From the NCBI GenBank assembly GCA_937910265.1, contig CALEPD010000254.1, forward strand, positions 1 to 13,678: 13,678 nucleotides of DNA, read 5' to 3'. The stretch comes from an uncultured Bacteroidales bacterium. GTDB taxonomy: Bacteria; Bacteroidota; Bacteroidia; Bacteroidales; P3. Position numbers and translations under genes: made by a program. The notes beneath the pieces are model-generated. The model saw nothing but the letters and a program-made list of their open reading frames with translations, ran no database searches and had not been told where the DNA came from. The stretch's first letter is position 1. Every line of letters starts with the position of its first letter. Positions 7,237 to 13,678 of this stretch are shown piece after piece.

Positions 7237-7686
7237 TCAAATCTTAAACACATACTGACGGCTGTTCTGGTCGACAGCGATTAACTCGTCACCTTGTTTG
7301 TAGCAAGTAACCGACAATGTGTTTTCCTCAGAGTCGTGGATTGTGCCACGGCCTTTATTGCCAGTCATTGTGACATGTCCCCAGACTTCGCCATTGGCAC
7401 CGTATCCAGAGACGTAGATGGTTTTCTTTGCAGCAGGTTTTGCCGCAGGTTTCGGGGCGGGCTCAACTTCTTCCTCAATGATTTCAAGCTCACTTTCATC
7501 CATCATGCTGTCGGCATACATATCCGAACGTTCCTGATCGTCATCGTAAATGTTGTCACACGTTGTTTCAGGGCAAACCGTATCCTGTACATTGGCCGAC
7601 TGTACATCCGCATTGCCGCATGAGTAAACAACGAGTGTTGTAACCACCATCATTATTAGGCCACAATGAGTTTTTTGCAGTTTCAT
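7237..7686 (-). CDS. Small lipoprotein with Pro/Ala/Lys linker, unknown function
   Basis: 149 residues from the ATG at 7684-7686. The N terminus (MKLQK..., hydrophobic stretch, V-Y-S-Cys23) is a lipoprotein signal peptide, so the mature protein would begin at Cys23 as a lipid-anchored envelope protein. Residues ~24-73 are acidic and low in complexity (many D/E). A PAPKPAAKPAAKK linker (~76-88) follows, then a compact beta-rich C-terminal region of about 60 residues (YVSGYGANGEVWGHV ... QYVFKI) that I cannot assign. An upstream in-frame ATG at 7710 would add eight residues, but it overlaps the -7 promoter box, so the later start is preferred. It is the first gene of the transketolase cluster. 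Codon use looks like that of its neighbours. Confidence 0.75.
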   Translation of the reverse strand: MKLQKTHCGLIMMVVTTLVVYSCGNADVQSANVQDTVCPETTCDNIYDDDQERSDMYADSMMDESELEIIEEEVEPAPKPAAKPAAKKTIYVSGYGANGEVWGHVTMTGNKGRGTIHDSEENTLSVTCYKQGDELIAVDQNSRQYVFKI

Positions 7687-7707
7687 CTTTATAATTATTA
7701 TATTCGG

Positions 7708-7738
7708 CAAAGATAAGAATATTTTTTTAATTTATAAA
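7708..7738 (-). promoter_or_regulatory. Bacteroides-type promoter for the lipoprotein-transketolase cluster
   Basis: On the - strand TATCTTTG (7708-7715) matches the Bacteroidota -7 consensus TAnnTTTG exactly. A TTTA (7735-7738), one base off the -33 TTTG box, lies 19 bp upstream in a very AT-rich stretch. Transcription would begin near 7700-7703, leaving a short leader of about 15 nt before the ATG at 7686. Inferred from consensus only. Confidence 0.65.
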
Positions 7739-8008
7739 TAATTTGCTCAAGTGACCTGTAAAACAGTTGAATCCCACATTACAAAAACAGAATGGAGATA
7801 GTGAATACCCATGACTTTAAAAAGGAAGATTGTTTGAGGTCTGCACAAAATGCGGAAGACGCCCCAAAGCAACATTATAAAATGGAAACCAACAAAATGA
7901 ATCGAAATATAACAACTTATGAATTTAAACAGCCCCTGCAGAGAAAAAACACAGAAAGTACGATAGCGTCATAATTGCAGAATCCGCTTGAAATGATTTT
8001 AAATAAAA
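7739..8008. other. Divergent intergenic region, no supported gene
   Basis: About 270 bp between the two divergent promoters (the full gap from 7687 to 8141 is 455 bp). It is AT-rich. It contains a 60-codon open frame at 7792-7974 (+) whose product is polar and low in hydrophobic residues, with no recognisable domain or promoter; I do not call it a gene. I see no tRNA, hairpin with a T-tract, or known riboswitch core here. Confidence 0.55.
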
Positions 8009-8040
8009 TTTGGAAATGTCGCACAACTTGCGTACATTTG
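8009..8040 (+). promoter_or_regulatory. Bacteroides-type promoter for yidC
   Basis: TTTG (8009-8012), a 20-bp spacer, and TACATTTG (8033-8040) match both boxes of the Bacteroidota primary sigma factor consensus (-33 TTTG, -7 TAnnTTTG). Transcription would begin at about 8045-8048, giving an AT-rich leader of about 95 nt before the yidC ATG. No other promoter is visible ahead of the downstream nhaD gene, so this one may drive the yidC-nhaD-DUF series. Confidence 0.8.
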
Positions 8041-8141
8041 CAGTTTATTTTACCCATCGACAAAAGATACAACAATATAGATATAAATCAAATAGATTAA
8101 AATATTACACAAGAAAAACTTTTTAATATAATTATTACTTT

Positions 8142-10130
8142 ATGAACAAGAACACTATCATCGGTTTTGTATTACTTTTCGGCATATTTATAGGATACAT
8201 GTGGTGGATATCCCCTTCGAAAGAAGAACAAGCCGCCATGATTGCACGCCGGGACTCCATACAAAAGGCTTACACCGACTCCGTAGCTTTGGCTGACAGC
8301 CTTAACGCCGTACGGGCACGCCTTGACAGCCTGGCTGCTGCAGGAGACACTGCTGCCCAGAAAATGCTGGGAAAGAACCTTCATGTTGACATGGGCGCTT
8401 TCAACGCCTCTGCGGCTGGAGACTCGCTCAACATCAGCATACAAAACAACCTCATGCAGGTGGATATCACCAACATGGGTGCCATGGTAGAGCGCGTAAC
8501 GCTTGCAGAATACCGCACATACAACAATACACCGCTGCACTTGATCACCCCGAACAAAGACAACATGAACCTTGTCTTTTCGACTGAGGACAACCGAGTA
8601 ATCAACACCAAAGACTTAGTGTTCACCCCATACATCAACGGCGTTGAGATGGATGCTGCCAAAGACCAAATCAAGGTTCTTGAAGAGGGAGATTCCATCA
8701 CAGTCAGCATGAGAGCTTTTGTCAACGACGACAGCAACATGATTCAACGCGACAAGTATCTCGAATTCTGCTACACGCTATACCACGACCGCTATGACGT
8801 TGACTTTGACATCCATTTCCATGAATTGAGTGACGTAGTGAGAAAGACATCCTACATGGATTTCCATTGGAGCAACAACATGAGTCGCCAAGAGAAGGTT
8901 GACCAAAGTTTGAAAAACAGCAACAATCGAAACAAAGACAGCGAGAAATACAACTCAAACATCTATTTCAAACCCAGCAACGACAATGTTGACCAGCTGA
9001 AACTTGGCCGTGACGACAAAGAACTGGTTAAGACCTCCACTGAATGGATTGCATTCAAACAGCAGTTCTTCTGCGCCATATTGATGGCCGACAGCGTGTT
9101 TGAGAATGCGGACCTCGCCACCACCACAGACCGCACAGACACTTCATTGAATTACCTGTGCGACATGAGCAGCGTCATCGGACTGACCTACAACGGAGAC
9201 AGTGACTGCACCATGGGCATGAGTTTTTACTATGGACCCAGCAAATACCGCGAACTCCGCAGCATGAAACAAGGTTTCGAGCGCATGCTTCCGTTGGGTT
9301 GGGGATTCTTCCTTACCCAGTGGATCAGCCGTTTTGTCATCATTCCGGTATTCAACTTCCTCGAACAATTCAATTGGAATTACGGTATTATCATTATCGT
9401 GCTGACATTCCTGATGCGCTTGGTTCTGTTCCCATTGACATATAAATCGTACCAAGGAAGTGCCATCATGAAAATATTGCGTCCGGAGATGGAAGCAATC
9501 AACAAAAAATATCCCAATCCTGATCAGGTGATGCAGAAACAGCAAGAAATGATGCGTTTGCAGAGAAGAGCCGGATACAACCCCATGGCCGGATGCCTAC
9601 CGGTGCTGATACAAATGCCTATTTTGCTTGCCATGTTCCGATTCTACCCTGCCTCCATCGAGCTTCGCCAGCAACCGTTCTTATGGTGCGACGACCTTTC
9701 GACCTACGACAGCATCCTTGATTTCGGATTCACCATACCTTTCTATGGCGACCATGTATCGTTGTTCTGCCTTTTGATGTTCGGCATGCAATTCTTCTAC
9801 ACTTGGTACACCATGCGCGACCAACAGCAGACCATGCCTGGCATGAAATTCATGATGTACTTCATGCCCTTCATGATGCTTTTCATCTTCAACAGCCAAA
9901 GTGCCGCACTGAACCTCTACTATTTCTGCTCGCTGTCGTTGACCATGATACAGATGGTACTCATCAGAAAATTCACCAGCGAAAAGAAAGTTAGAGCAAG
10001 AATGGTTGCCTACGATTCAAAGAATCAAAACAAACCACAGAAAAAAAGCAAATTCCAGAAGCGCCTCGAGGAGATGCAACGCATGACCGAAGAGATGCAA
10101 AAACAGCAACAACGCCAACAGAAAAGATAA
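8142..10130 (+). CDS. yidC: Membrane protein insertase YidC
   Basis: 662 residues. An N-terminal membrane anchor (~5-23, ending MWWISPS) is followed by a Glu/Ala/Ser-rich helix (~25-77) and a periplasmic beta-supersandwich domain (~80-375). The C-terminal 60 kDa inner-membrane-protein core begins near 383 (LPLGWGFFLTQWISRF). It shows the conserved groove arginine Arg426 (FLMRLVLFPLT), the cytoplasmic helical hairpin (MKILRPEMEAINKKYP ... MMRLQRRAGYNP, ~443-481), CLPVLIQMPILLAMF (~485-499), and three further membrane segments to ~608. The tail (~615-662) is basic and Gln-rich, suited to ribosome contact. YidC inserts and folds inner-membrane proteins with or without SecYEG. The size fits the Gram-negative type, slightly long. 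It begins about 95 nt after a strong promoter. Confidence 0.97.
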   Translation: MNKNTIIGFVLLFGIFIGYMWWISPSKEEQAAMIARRDSIQKAYTDSVALADSLNAVRARLDSLAAAGDTAAQKMLGKNLHVDMGAFNASAAGDSLNISIQNNLMQVDITNMGAMVERVTLAEYRTYNNTPLHLITPNKDNMNLVFSTEDNRVINTKDLVFTPYINGVEMDAAKDQIKVLEEGDSITVSMRAFVNDDSNMIQRDKYLEFCYTLYHDRYDVDFDIHFHELSDVVRKTSYMDFHWSNNMSRQEKVDQSLKNSNNRNKDSEKYNSNIYFKPSNDNVDQLKLGRDDKELVKTSTEWIAFKQQFFCAILMADSVFENADLATTTDRTDTSLNYLCDMSSVIGLTYNGDSDCTMGMSFYYGPSKYRELRSMKQGFERMLPLGWGFFLTQWISRFVIIPVFNFLEQFNWNYGIIIIVLTFLMRLVLFPLTYKSYQGSAIMKILRPEMEAINKKYPNPDQVMQKQQEMMRLQRRAGYNPMAGCLPVLIQMPILLAMFRFYPASIELRQQPFLWCDDLSTYDSILDFGFTIPFYGDHVSLFCLLMFGMQFFYTWYTMRDQQQTMPGMKFMMYFMPFMMLFIFNSQSAALNLYYFCSLSLTMIQMVLIRKFTSEKKVRARMVAYDSKNQNKPQKKSKFQKRLEEMQRMTEEMQKQQQRQQKR

Positions 10131-10181
10131 GACAAAATAATTAAATAATTAACATCACACAAATAACTAAAATAAAATATC

Positions 10182-11546
10182 ATGTTAGTAGCAATTGTCG
10201 CCACGTTCATTATTGGATACGGATGCATTGCATTAGAACATCCGTTAAAAGTAAACAAAACGGCCTCAGCACTCTTGCTGGGAGTATTATTATGGACTCT
10301 TTACGCATTTTCGGGAAACGTATTTGCCGAATACCTTCCTGTTGGTAGCACTTGGCAAGGAGAGTTGACCCATCACTTGGGAGCAACTGCTGAAATTGTA
10401 TTCTTCCTCTTGGGAGCAATGACAATCGTAACTTTGGTTGACGAGTACCAAGGATTTCGAATCATTACGGATCTTATCAAAACCCGCAACAAAAAGAAAT
10501 TATTATGGATTTTGAGCATACTAACCTTCTTCCTTTCCGCAATACTCGACAACATGACAACTGCAATCGTAATGTGCGCATTACTTCGCAAACTCATTGC
10601 CGACCAGAAAGAGAGATGGCTGTTTGCCGGCATTGTAATTCTCGCCGCCAATGCCGGTGGAGCATGGAGCCCCATCGGAGATGTAACAACCATTATGCTG
10701 TGGATTGGCGGACAAGTGACCACCTTCAACATCATGCTCAAAACCATCGTTCCATCACTCGTATGCATGGTTGTACCCTGCCTAATTTTGGGTGCCATTT
10801 TGAAAGGAGACATTGTTCCTCCTGCACAATCGAATGAAGGCATTGTAATTGAACGCCGCTGGCAAATTCTCATTCTCTGCCTTGGAATTGGCGGTCTTAT
10901 TTTTGTTCCTGTATTCAAAACCCTCACCCACCTCCCCCCCTACCTTGGCATGTTGTTCTCATTGTCAGTCTTGTGGATTGTCACTGAGATAGTAAGCCGC
11001 AAACACTCGAAAGAGAACGTCAAATTGCCGACAGCTGTCAGCACATTAGAGCATGTTGACACTCCCAGTGTACTGTTCTTCTTAGGTATTCTCATGGCAG
11101 TGGCTTGTTTGGAAACTTGCGGAGCACTGGGCATGCTTTCGACCGGATTAAACAACACATTCCTCGACATGTCGATTGGAAACGAACCGGTAGGATTCTT
11201 CATCATCGACCTCATCATCGGCGTTTTGTCATCCATTGTCGACAATGTACCTTTGGTAGCCGCATCGATGGGCATGTACCCCATTACCGGAGAAGAGGTA
11301 ATCTTTGCCGTCAACCACCCGTTCTGGGAATTCCTCGCATACTGTGCCGGTACAGGCGGCAGCCTCCTCATCATTGGCTCGGCTGCCGGTGTTGCAGTTA
11401 TGGGCATGGAGAAAATCGACTTCATCTGGTATGTTAAAAACATCACCTTGTTGGCACTTGTCGGATACCTTGCCGGAGCAATCACCTTCATACTGATGGA
11501 CGTTACCTTATTTGAAAAAGTCGAATGGCTGAAAAACTTAGTTTAA
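10182..11546 (+). CDS. nhaD: NhaD-type Na+/H+ antiporter
   Basis: 454 residues, very hydrophobic, with about a dozen membrane segments; a member of the ion transporter (ArsB/NhaD) superfamily. It has the inverted-repeat architecture of this fold, with matching Asp-Asn pairs in the two halves: SAILDNMTTAIV (Asp123-Asn124) and SSIVDNVPLVAAS (Asp354-Asn355). It also has ANAGGAWSPIGDVTTIMLW (~156-174) and GTGGSLLIIGSAAGVAVMG (~390-408). These last two segments are characteristic of NhaD rather than of arsenite permeases. It would exchange cytoplasmic Na+ (or Li+) for external H+. It starts 51 nt after yidC in an AT-rich gap with no TAnnTTTG box, so cotranscription with yidC is likely. The 3' end overlaps the next gene by 22 bp. 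Confidence 0.94.
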   Translation: MLVAIVATFIIGYGCIALEHPLKVNKTASALLLGVLLWTLYAFSGNVFAEYLPVGSTWQGELTHHLGATAEIVFFLLGAMTIVTLVDEYQGFRIITDLIKTRNKKKLLWILSILTFFLSAILDNMTTAIVMCALLRKLIADQKERWLFAGIVILAANAGGAWSPIGDVTTIMLWIGGQVTTFNIMLKTIVPSLVCMVVPCLILGAILKGDIVPPAQSNEGIVIERRWQILILCLGIGGLIFVPVFKTLTHLPPYLGMLFSLSVLWIVTEIVSRKHSKENVKLPTAVSTLEHVDTPSVLFFLGILMAVACLETCGALGMLSTGLNNTFLDMSIGNEPVGFFIIDLIIGVLSSIVDNVPLVAASMGMYPITGEEVIFAVNHPFWEFLAYCAGTGGSLLIIGSAAGVAVMGMEKIDFIWYVKNITLLALVGYLAGAITFILMDVTLFEKVEWLKNLV

Positions 11547-12829
11547 TCAAACGAATAAAAAACAGCTGGAACAGACGCACTACAATTCGAAAGATCTTCG
11601 ACATTGTAGTGGGTCTGTTTGCTTTAGCAGGATTCGCCATTATTGGAGCATGGGCATTTTACATGCTTGGCGGAACCAACAACAAAGGTGCCGAGGACAA
11701 GAATTACCGATACATGATGTCGGTGTCGGAAATGGAGTCGCTGCAAGACTCGACCATTGCCGAACAAGAAGTGCACCAAGATTGGATTGACCAATATTTC
11801 AAATTGGCCGCATTTGCAAAATTCTACCCGGCAAATGCGAAGCTCATCACCGAAGCAGCCCTTCAGAGTGACGACCCCATGATAATTGACAAAATGCTTG
11901 CCGCCGCATCGATGTACATTACAGACGTTGACAGCGGATACTCGCAGTTTATGCAGAAACTGAATGAGGTGATTGACCAACAAGAGCAGCAAAACAACCC
12001 CACTGTCATACCCTGGATGAACACTGTTGAATGGCAAGCCTTAAAAGAGGCCATTGTCAACGACAGCGCCTTGATAAATGAAGCCGGAAGGCTAACAGGC
12101 GTGGAGCCCCGCATGATTGTCAGTTGCCTTATCGGAGAACAAATACGACTGTTTAACTCAAAACGGGAAACCTTCAAGAAATATCTCGGCCCGATGAAAG
12201 TGCTGAGTGTCCAATCGCAATTCTCGTATGGAGTAAACGGTATCAAAAACCTAACAGCCATAGCTGTTGAAGAACACTTGAAGGATAGTGCATCGGTGTT
12301 TTATATGGGCACAGCTTATGAGCACCTGCTCGATTTTGAAACAGAAGACCACCAGACCGAACGCTACAACCGCTTGGTAGATTACCGCAATCATCTTTAC
12401 TCGTACATCTACACTGGATGTATCCTTCACCAGACCATGTTACAATGGAAACGAGCTGGATACGACATCAGCGACCGTCCCGAAATATTGTTCACTTTAT
12501 TTAATATTGGATTCGAGCAATCGGAACCGAAAGCAAATCCAATATGCGGCGGCAGCCACATCACAGTAAATGAACAGATATACACATTCGGTGCTATTGG
12601 CTTTGACTTCTACTACAGTGGAGAAATGGCAGAGATATTCCCCTATTGGAAAGATCGATTCATTTTGAGTGACGGGGAACGCCTGACAAACGAAGAGATA
12701 GCCGACATACAAAGTAATATGAGCGACTGTACACGTCCGAGCAGGTATGCCAATCCCAAAAAATCAGACAATGACAATCTGGACAATTTAGACGATAACA
12801 CCACATTCATTCCAGCTATATCGTACTAA
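11525..12829 (+). CDS. Membrane-anchored protein with possible lysozyme-like (DUF1402-like) fold
   Basis: 434 residues. A basic N terminus (RIKNSWNRRTTIRK) precedes one membrane segment (~24-47), so the bulk probably faces the periplasm. Residues ~170-380 have the layout of a lysozyme-like domain: a helix with RLTGVEPRMIVSCLIGEQ, where Glu205 is the candidate catalytic acid; FSYGVNGIKNLTAIAVEEHL (~233-252), echoing the GIGQIKPSTA-type motif; and TLFNIGF ... SGEMAEIFP (~324-373). This is my reading from motif shape, without a search, so peptidoglycan cleavage is only a suggestion. The last ~35 residues are Asp/Asn-rich and probably disordered. The ATG lies inside the end of nhaD (22-bp overlap, different frame) with no alternative Met before the membrane segment, so it is probably translationally coupled to nhaD. 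Function unproven. Confidence 0.78.
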   Translation: MAEKLSLIKRIKNSWNRRTTIRKIFDIVVGLFALAGFAIIGAWAFYMLGGTNNKGAEDKNYRYMMSVSEMESLQDSTIAEQEVHQDWIDQYFKLAAFAKFYPANAKLITEAALQSDDPMIIDKMLAAASMYITDVDSGYSQFMQKLNEVIDQQEQQNNPTVIPWMNTVEWQALKEAIVNDSALINEAGRLTGVEPRMIVSCLIGEQIRLFNSKRETFKKYLGPMKVLSVQSQFSYGVNGIKNLTAIAVEEHLKDSASVFYMGTAYEHLLDFETEDHQTERYNRLVDYRNHLYSYIYTGCILHQTMLQWKRAGYDISDRPEILFTLFNIGFEQSEPKANPICGGSHITVNEQIYTFGAIGFDFYYSGEMAEIFPYWKDRFILSDGERLTNEEIADIQSNMSDCTRPSRYANPKKSDNDNLDNLDDNTTFIPAISY

Positions 12830-13128
12830 ACAATCCCTTTCAGAGAATACGGAATAGGCGGTTACTTGACAAAGGACCATGTAACCGCCCAAATTCGTTC
12901 ATCGTATCAACGTCGGAGTTGACACAACGCGGCTGTGTGCTGCCACAAAACCGAATCCCGAGAATACACCCCACCCAATCGGAGGGTGTCGATTGGTATG
13001 ATGGGTGATATAAATCAAGTGCCTTATACACATCCATACTGAGTCACACTACAGCCAGAATCCTTACATTGTGGAACAATTGGATTGGAATATAATGACA
13101 GAGGGAAACGGGATGAAAGCAAAATATG
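12830..13128. other. Convergent intergenic region
   Basis: 299 bp between the stops of the lysozyme-like gene and the O-antigen ligase gene. It holds the inverted repeat at 12857-12889 and a cluster of short complementary segments at 12966-13007. No convincing gene: the 65-codon frame on the - strand (12840-13037) has no recognisable feature. I found no tRNA and no hairpin with a proper T-tract. Confidence 0.6.
12857..12889. repeat. Perfect inverted repeat between convergent genes (possible terminator)
   Basis: GGCGGTTAC (12857-12865) and GTAACCGCC (12881-12889) form a perfect 9-bp stem, five of the nine pairs being G-C, with a 15-nt loop. It lies 27 bp after the stop of the upstream + gene. 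It has no T-tract on either strand, so it may be a weak or Rho-assisted terminator, or a protein-binding or RNA-stability element. Confidence 0.5.
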
Positions 13129-13678
13129 CTATGCCTGAGAATTGTCATTTAAGGTGGGGTCTGACTTCCCTGACTCCAAAGCATCTTTCTTCGGGGAGGT
13201 TTTCTTTTCCGAATACAAATCGAGCGCCACTATAGTGGCCGTAAAGGCCCAAAACGGTACAGACAGTTTATCGGTGTCGAGAAAATTGTTGAATACACCA
13301 TGCACATAATAGGTGAGCAAACTGAGCGTGTACGCCAAAGCCATGTTGGCAACAGTTTTGTTGGTGGCAGTACGATAGACGCGCACCCCGGTAACAAATG
13401 TTGCCACAAATATAGCGACAACCAATGCCGCGCCAGGCACCCCTTGCTCGGCAAGCGGACCGATATATTCGCTATGGGCATTGCCCCTGTTGCCCGAATT
13501 GGTGCTGATAACTGAAAGTTGGTAGCTGCGTTGATAGCCTGCGTAAAGAAACTGATAGGTTCCCGGACCACAACCCATTACAGGTTGCTCTTCCCAAATA
13601 CGCAATGCCGAGGCCCAACGGTTGAGACGCTCGAGGTTGCTGGCATCGGTGCTGATATTGGAGATGGATTTGACCTGA
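13129..13678 (-). CDS. O-antigen ligase / polymerase (Wzy_C family), C-terminal part (5' truncated)
   Basis: The frame is open from the right window edge (first full codon ends at 13677) to a TAG at 13129-13131, giving about 182 C-terminal residues. The segment NLERLNRWASALRIWEEQP, then MGCGPGTYQFLY, then GNAHSEYIGPLAEQG is the core of the O-antigen ligase/polymerase family (PF04932-like): an Arg and Trp before the GxGPG loop and a His in AHSEY-type motifs. Three membrane segments follow (PGAALVVAIFVATFV; MALAYTLSLLTYYVHG; PFWAFTATIVALDLY), then a charged, Lys/Ser/Asp-rich tail. These proteins join or polymerise lipid-linked glycans on the periplasmic side of the inner membrane. A TTG at 13603-13605 could be misread as the start, but homology continues upstream, so it is not. 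Whether this is WaaL-like or Wzy-like, or a protein O-glycosyltransferase, cannot be decided. Confidence 0.87.
   Translation of the reverse strand, partial: QVKSISNISTDASNLERLNRWASALRIWEEQPVMGCGPGTYQFLYAGYQRSYQLSVISTNSGNRGNAHSEYIGPLAEQGVPGAALVVAIFVATFVTGVRVYRTATNKTVANMALAYTLSLLTYYVHGVFNNFLDTDKLSVPFWAFTATIVALDLYSEKKTSPKKDALESGKSDPTLNDNSQA

Noticed and set aside
7792..7974. 60-codon open frame on the + strand between divergent promoters
   Set aside because: The product is polar with no recognisable domain, there is no promoter box ahead of it, and it lies in AT-rich intergenic DNA; chance occurrence is likely.
12966..12996. Possible H-type pseudoknot (two interleaved 6-bp stems)
   Set aside because: The loop that must cross the first stem would be only 1 nt, too short for 6 bp; alternative hairpins are more plausible.
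12840..13037. 65-codon open frame on the - strand in the convergent gap
   Set aside because: It overlaps the inverted repeat, has no domain or plausible start context, and its composition is unlike the neighbouring genes.
13129..13605. TTG at 13605 as the start of the O-antigen ligase gene
   Set aside because: The in-frame residues upstream (NLERLNRWASA) belong to the conserved family core, so the gene continues beyond the window.

Overview
The window looks like a piece of a Bacteroidota (Bacteroidales-type) chromosome. The evidence is: starts preceded by AT-rich stretches rather than Shine-Dalgarno sequences; two promoters of the Bacteroides form (TTTG-like box, 19-20 bp, TAnnTTTG); signal peptides ending in A-Q; a lipoprotein; and a long YidC with the N-terminal periplasmic domain and basic tail seen in this phylum. 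I see no tRNA, rRNA, CRISPR array, insertion sequence or phage gene. The genus cannot be fixed from what is visible.

Layout. (1) Positions 1-2644, + strand: the 3' end of a beta-CASP metallo-beta-lactamase RNA hydrolase gene, overlapping by 4 bp a short CstA-type carbon-starvation/peptide transporter gene, then a secreted YD-repeat-like protein, closed by a strong terminator that works in both directions (2662-2694). (2) Positions 7738-2754, - strand: a compact five-gene cluster starting at a recognisable promoter. In order it encodes a small lipoprotein, the N-terminal half of transketolase, a secreted von Willebrand A protein, the C-terminal half of transketolase, and a LOG-family phosphoribohydrolase fused to a Cas4/DUF2779-like PD-(D/E)XK nuclease domain with four cysteines. 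(3) Positions 7739-8141: a divergent intergenic region carrying the yidC promoter. (4) Positions 8142-12829, + strand: yidC, an NhaD-type Na+/H+ antiporter gene, and, overlapping nhaD by 22 bp, a membrane-anchored protein with a possible lysozyme-like fold. (5) Positions 12830-13128: a convergent gap with a perfect 9-bp inverted repeat. (6) Positions 13129-13678, - strand: the C-terminal part of an O-antigen ligase/polymerase, cut by the window edge.

How the genes fit together: the two transketolase halves carry complementary motifs (the ThDP-binding GDG...NN in one, the catalytic Glu region in the other) and should assemble into one enzyme, although a gene for a secreted protein lies between them. 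The most unusual protein is the LOG-nuclease fusion at the end of this cluster. LOG enzymes release ribose 5-phosphate, a transketolase substrate, so a metabolic link is possible but only inferred. The flanking genes are mostly envelope and transport functions: membrane protein insertion, ion antiport, peptide uptake and surface polysaccharide assembly.
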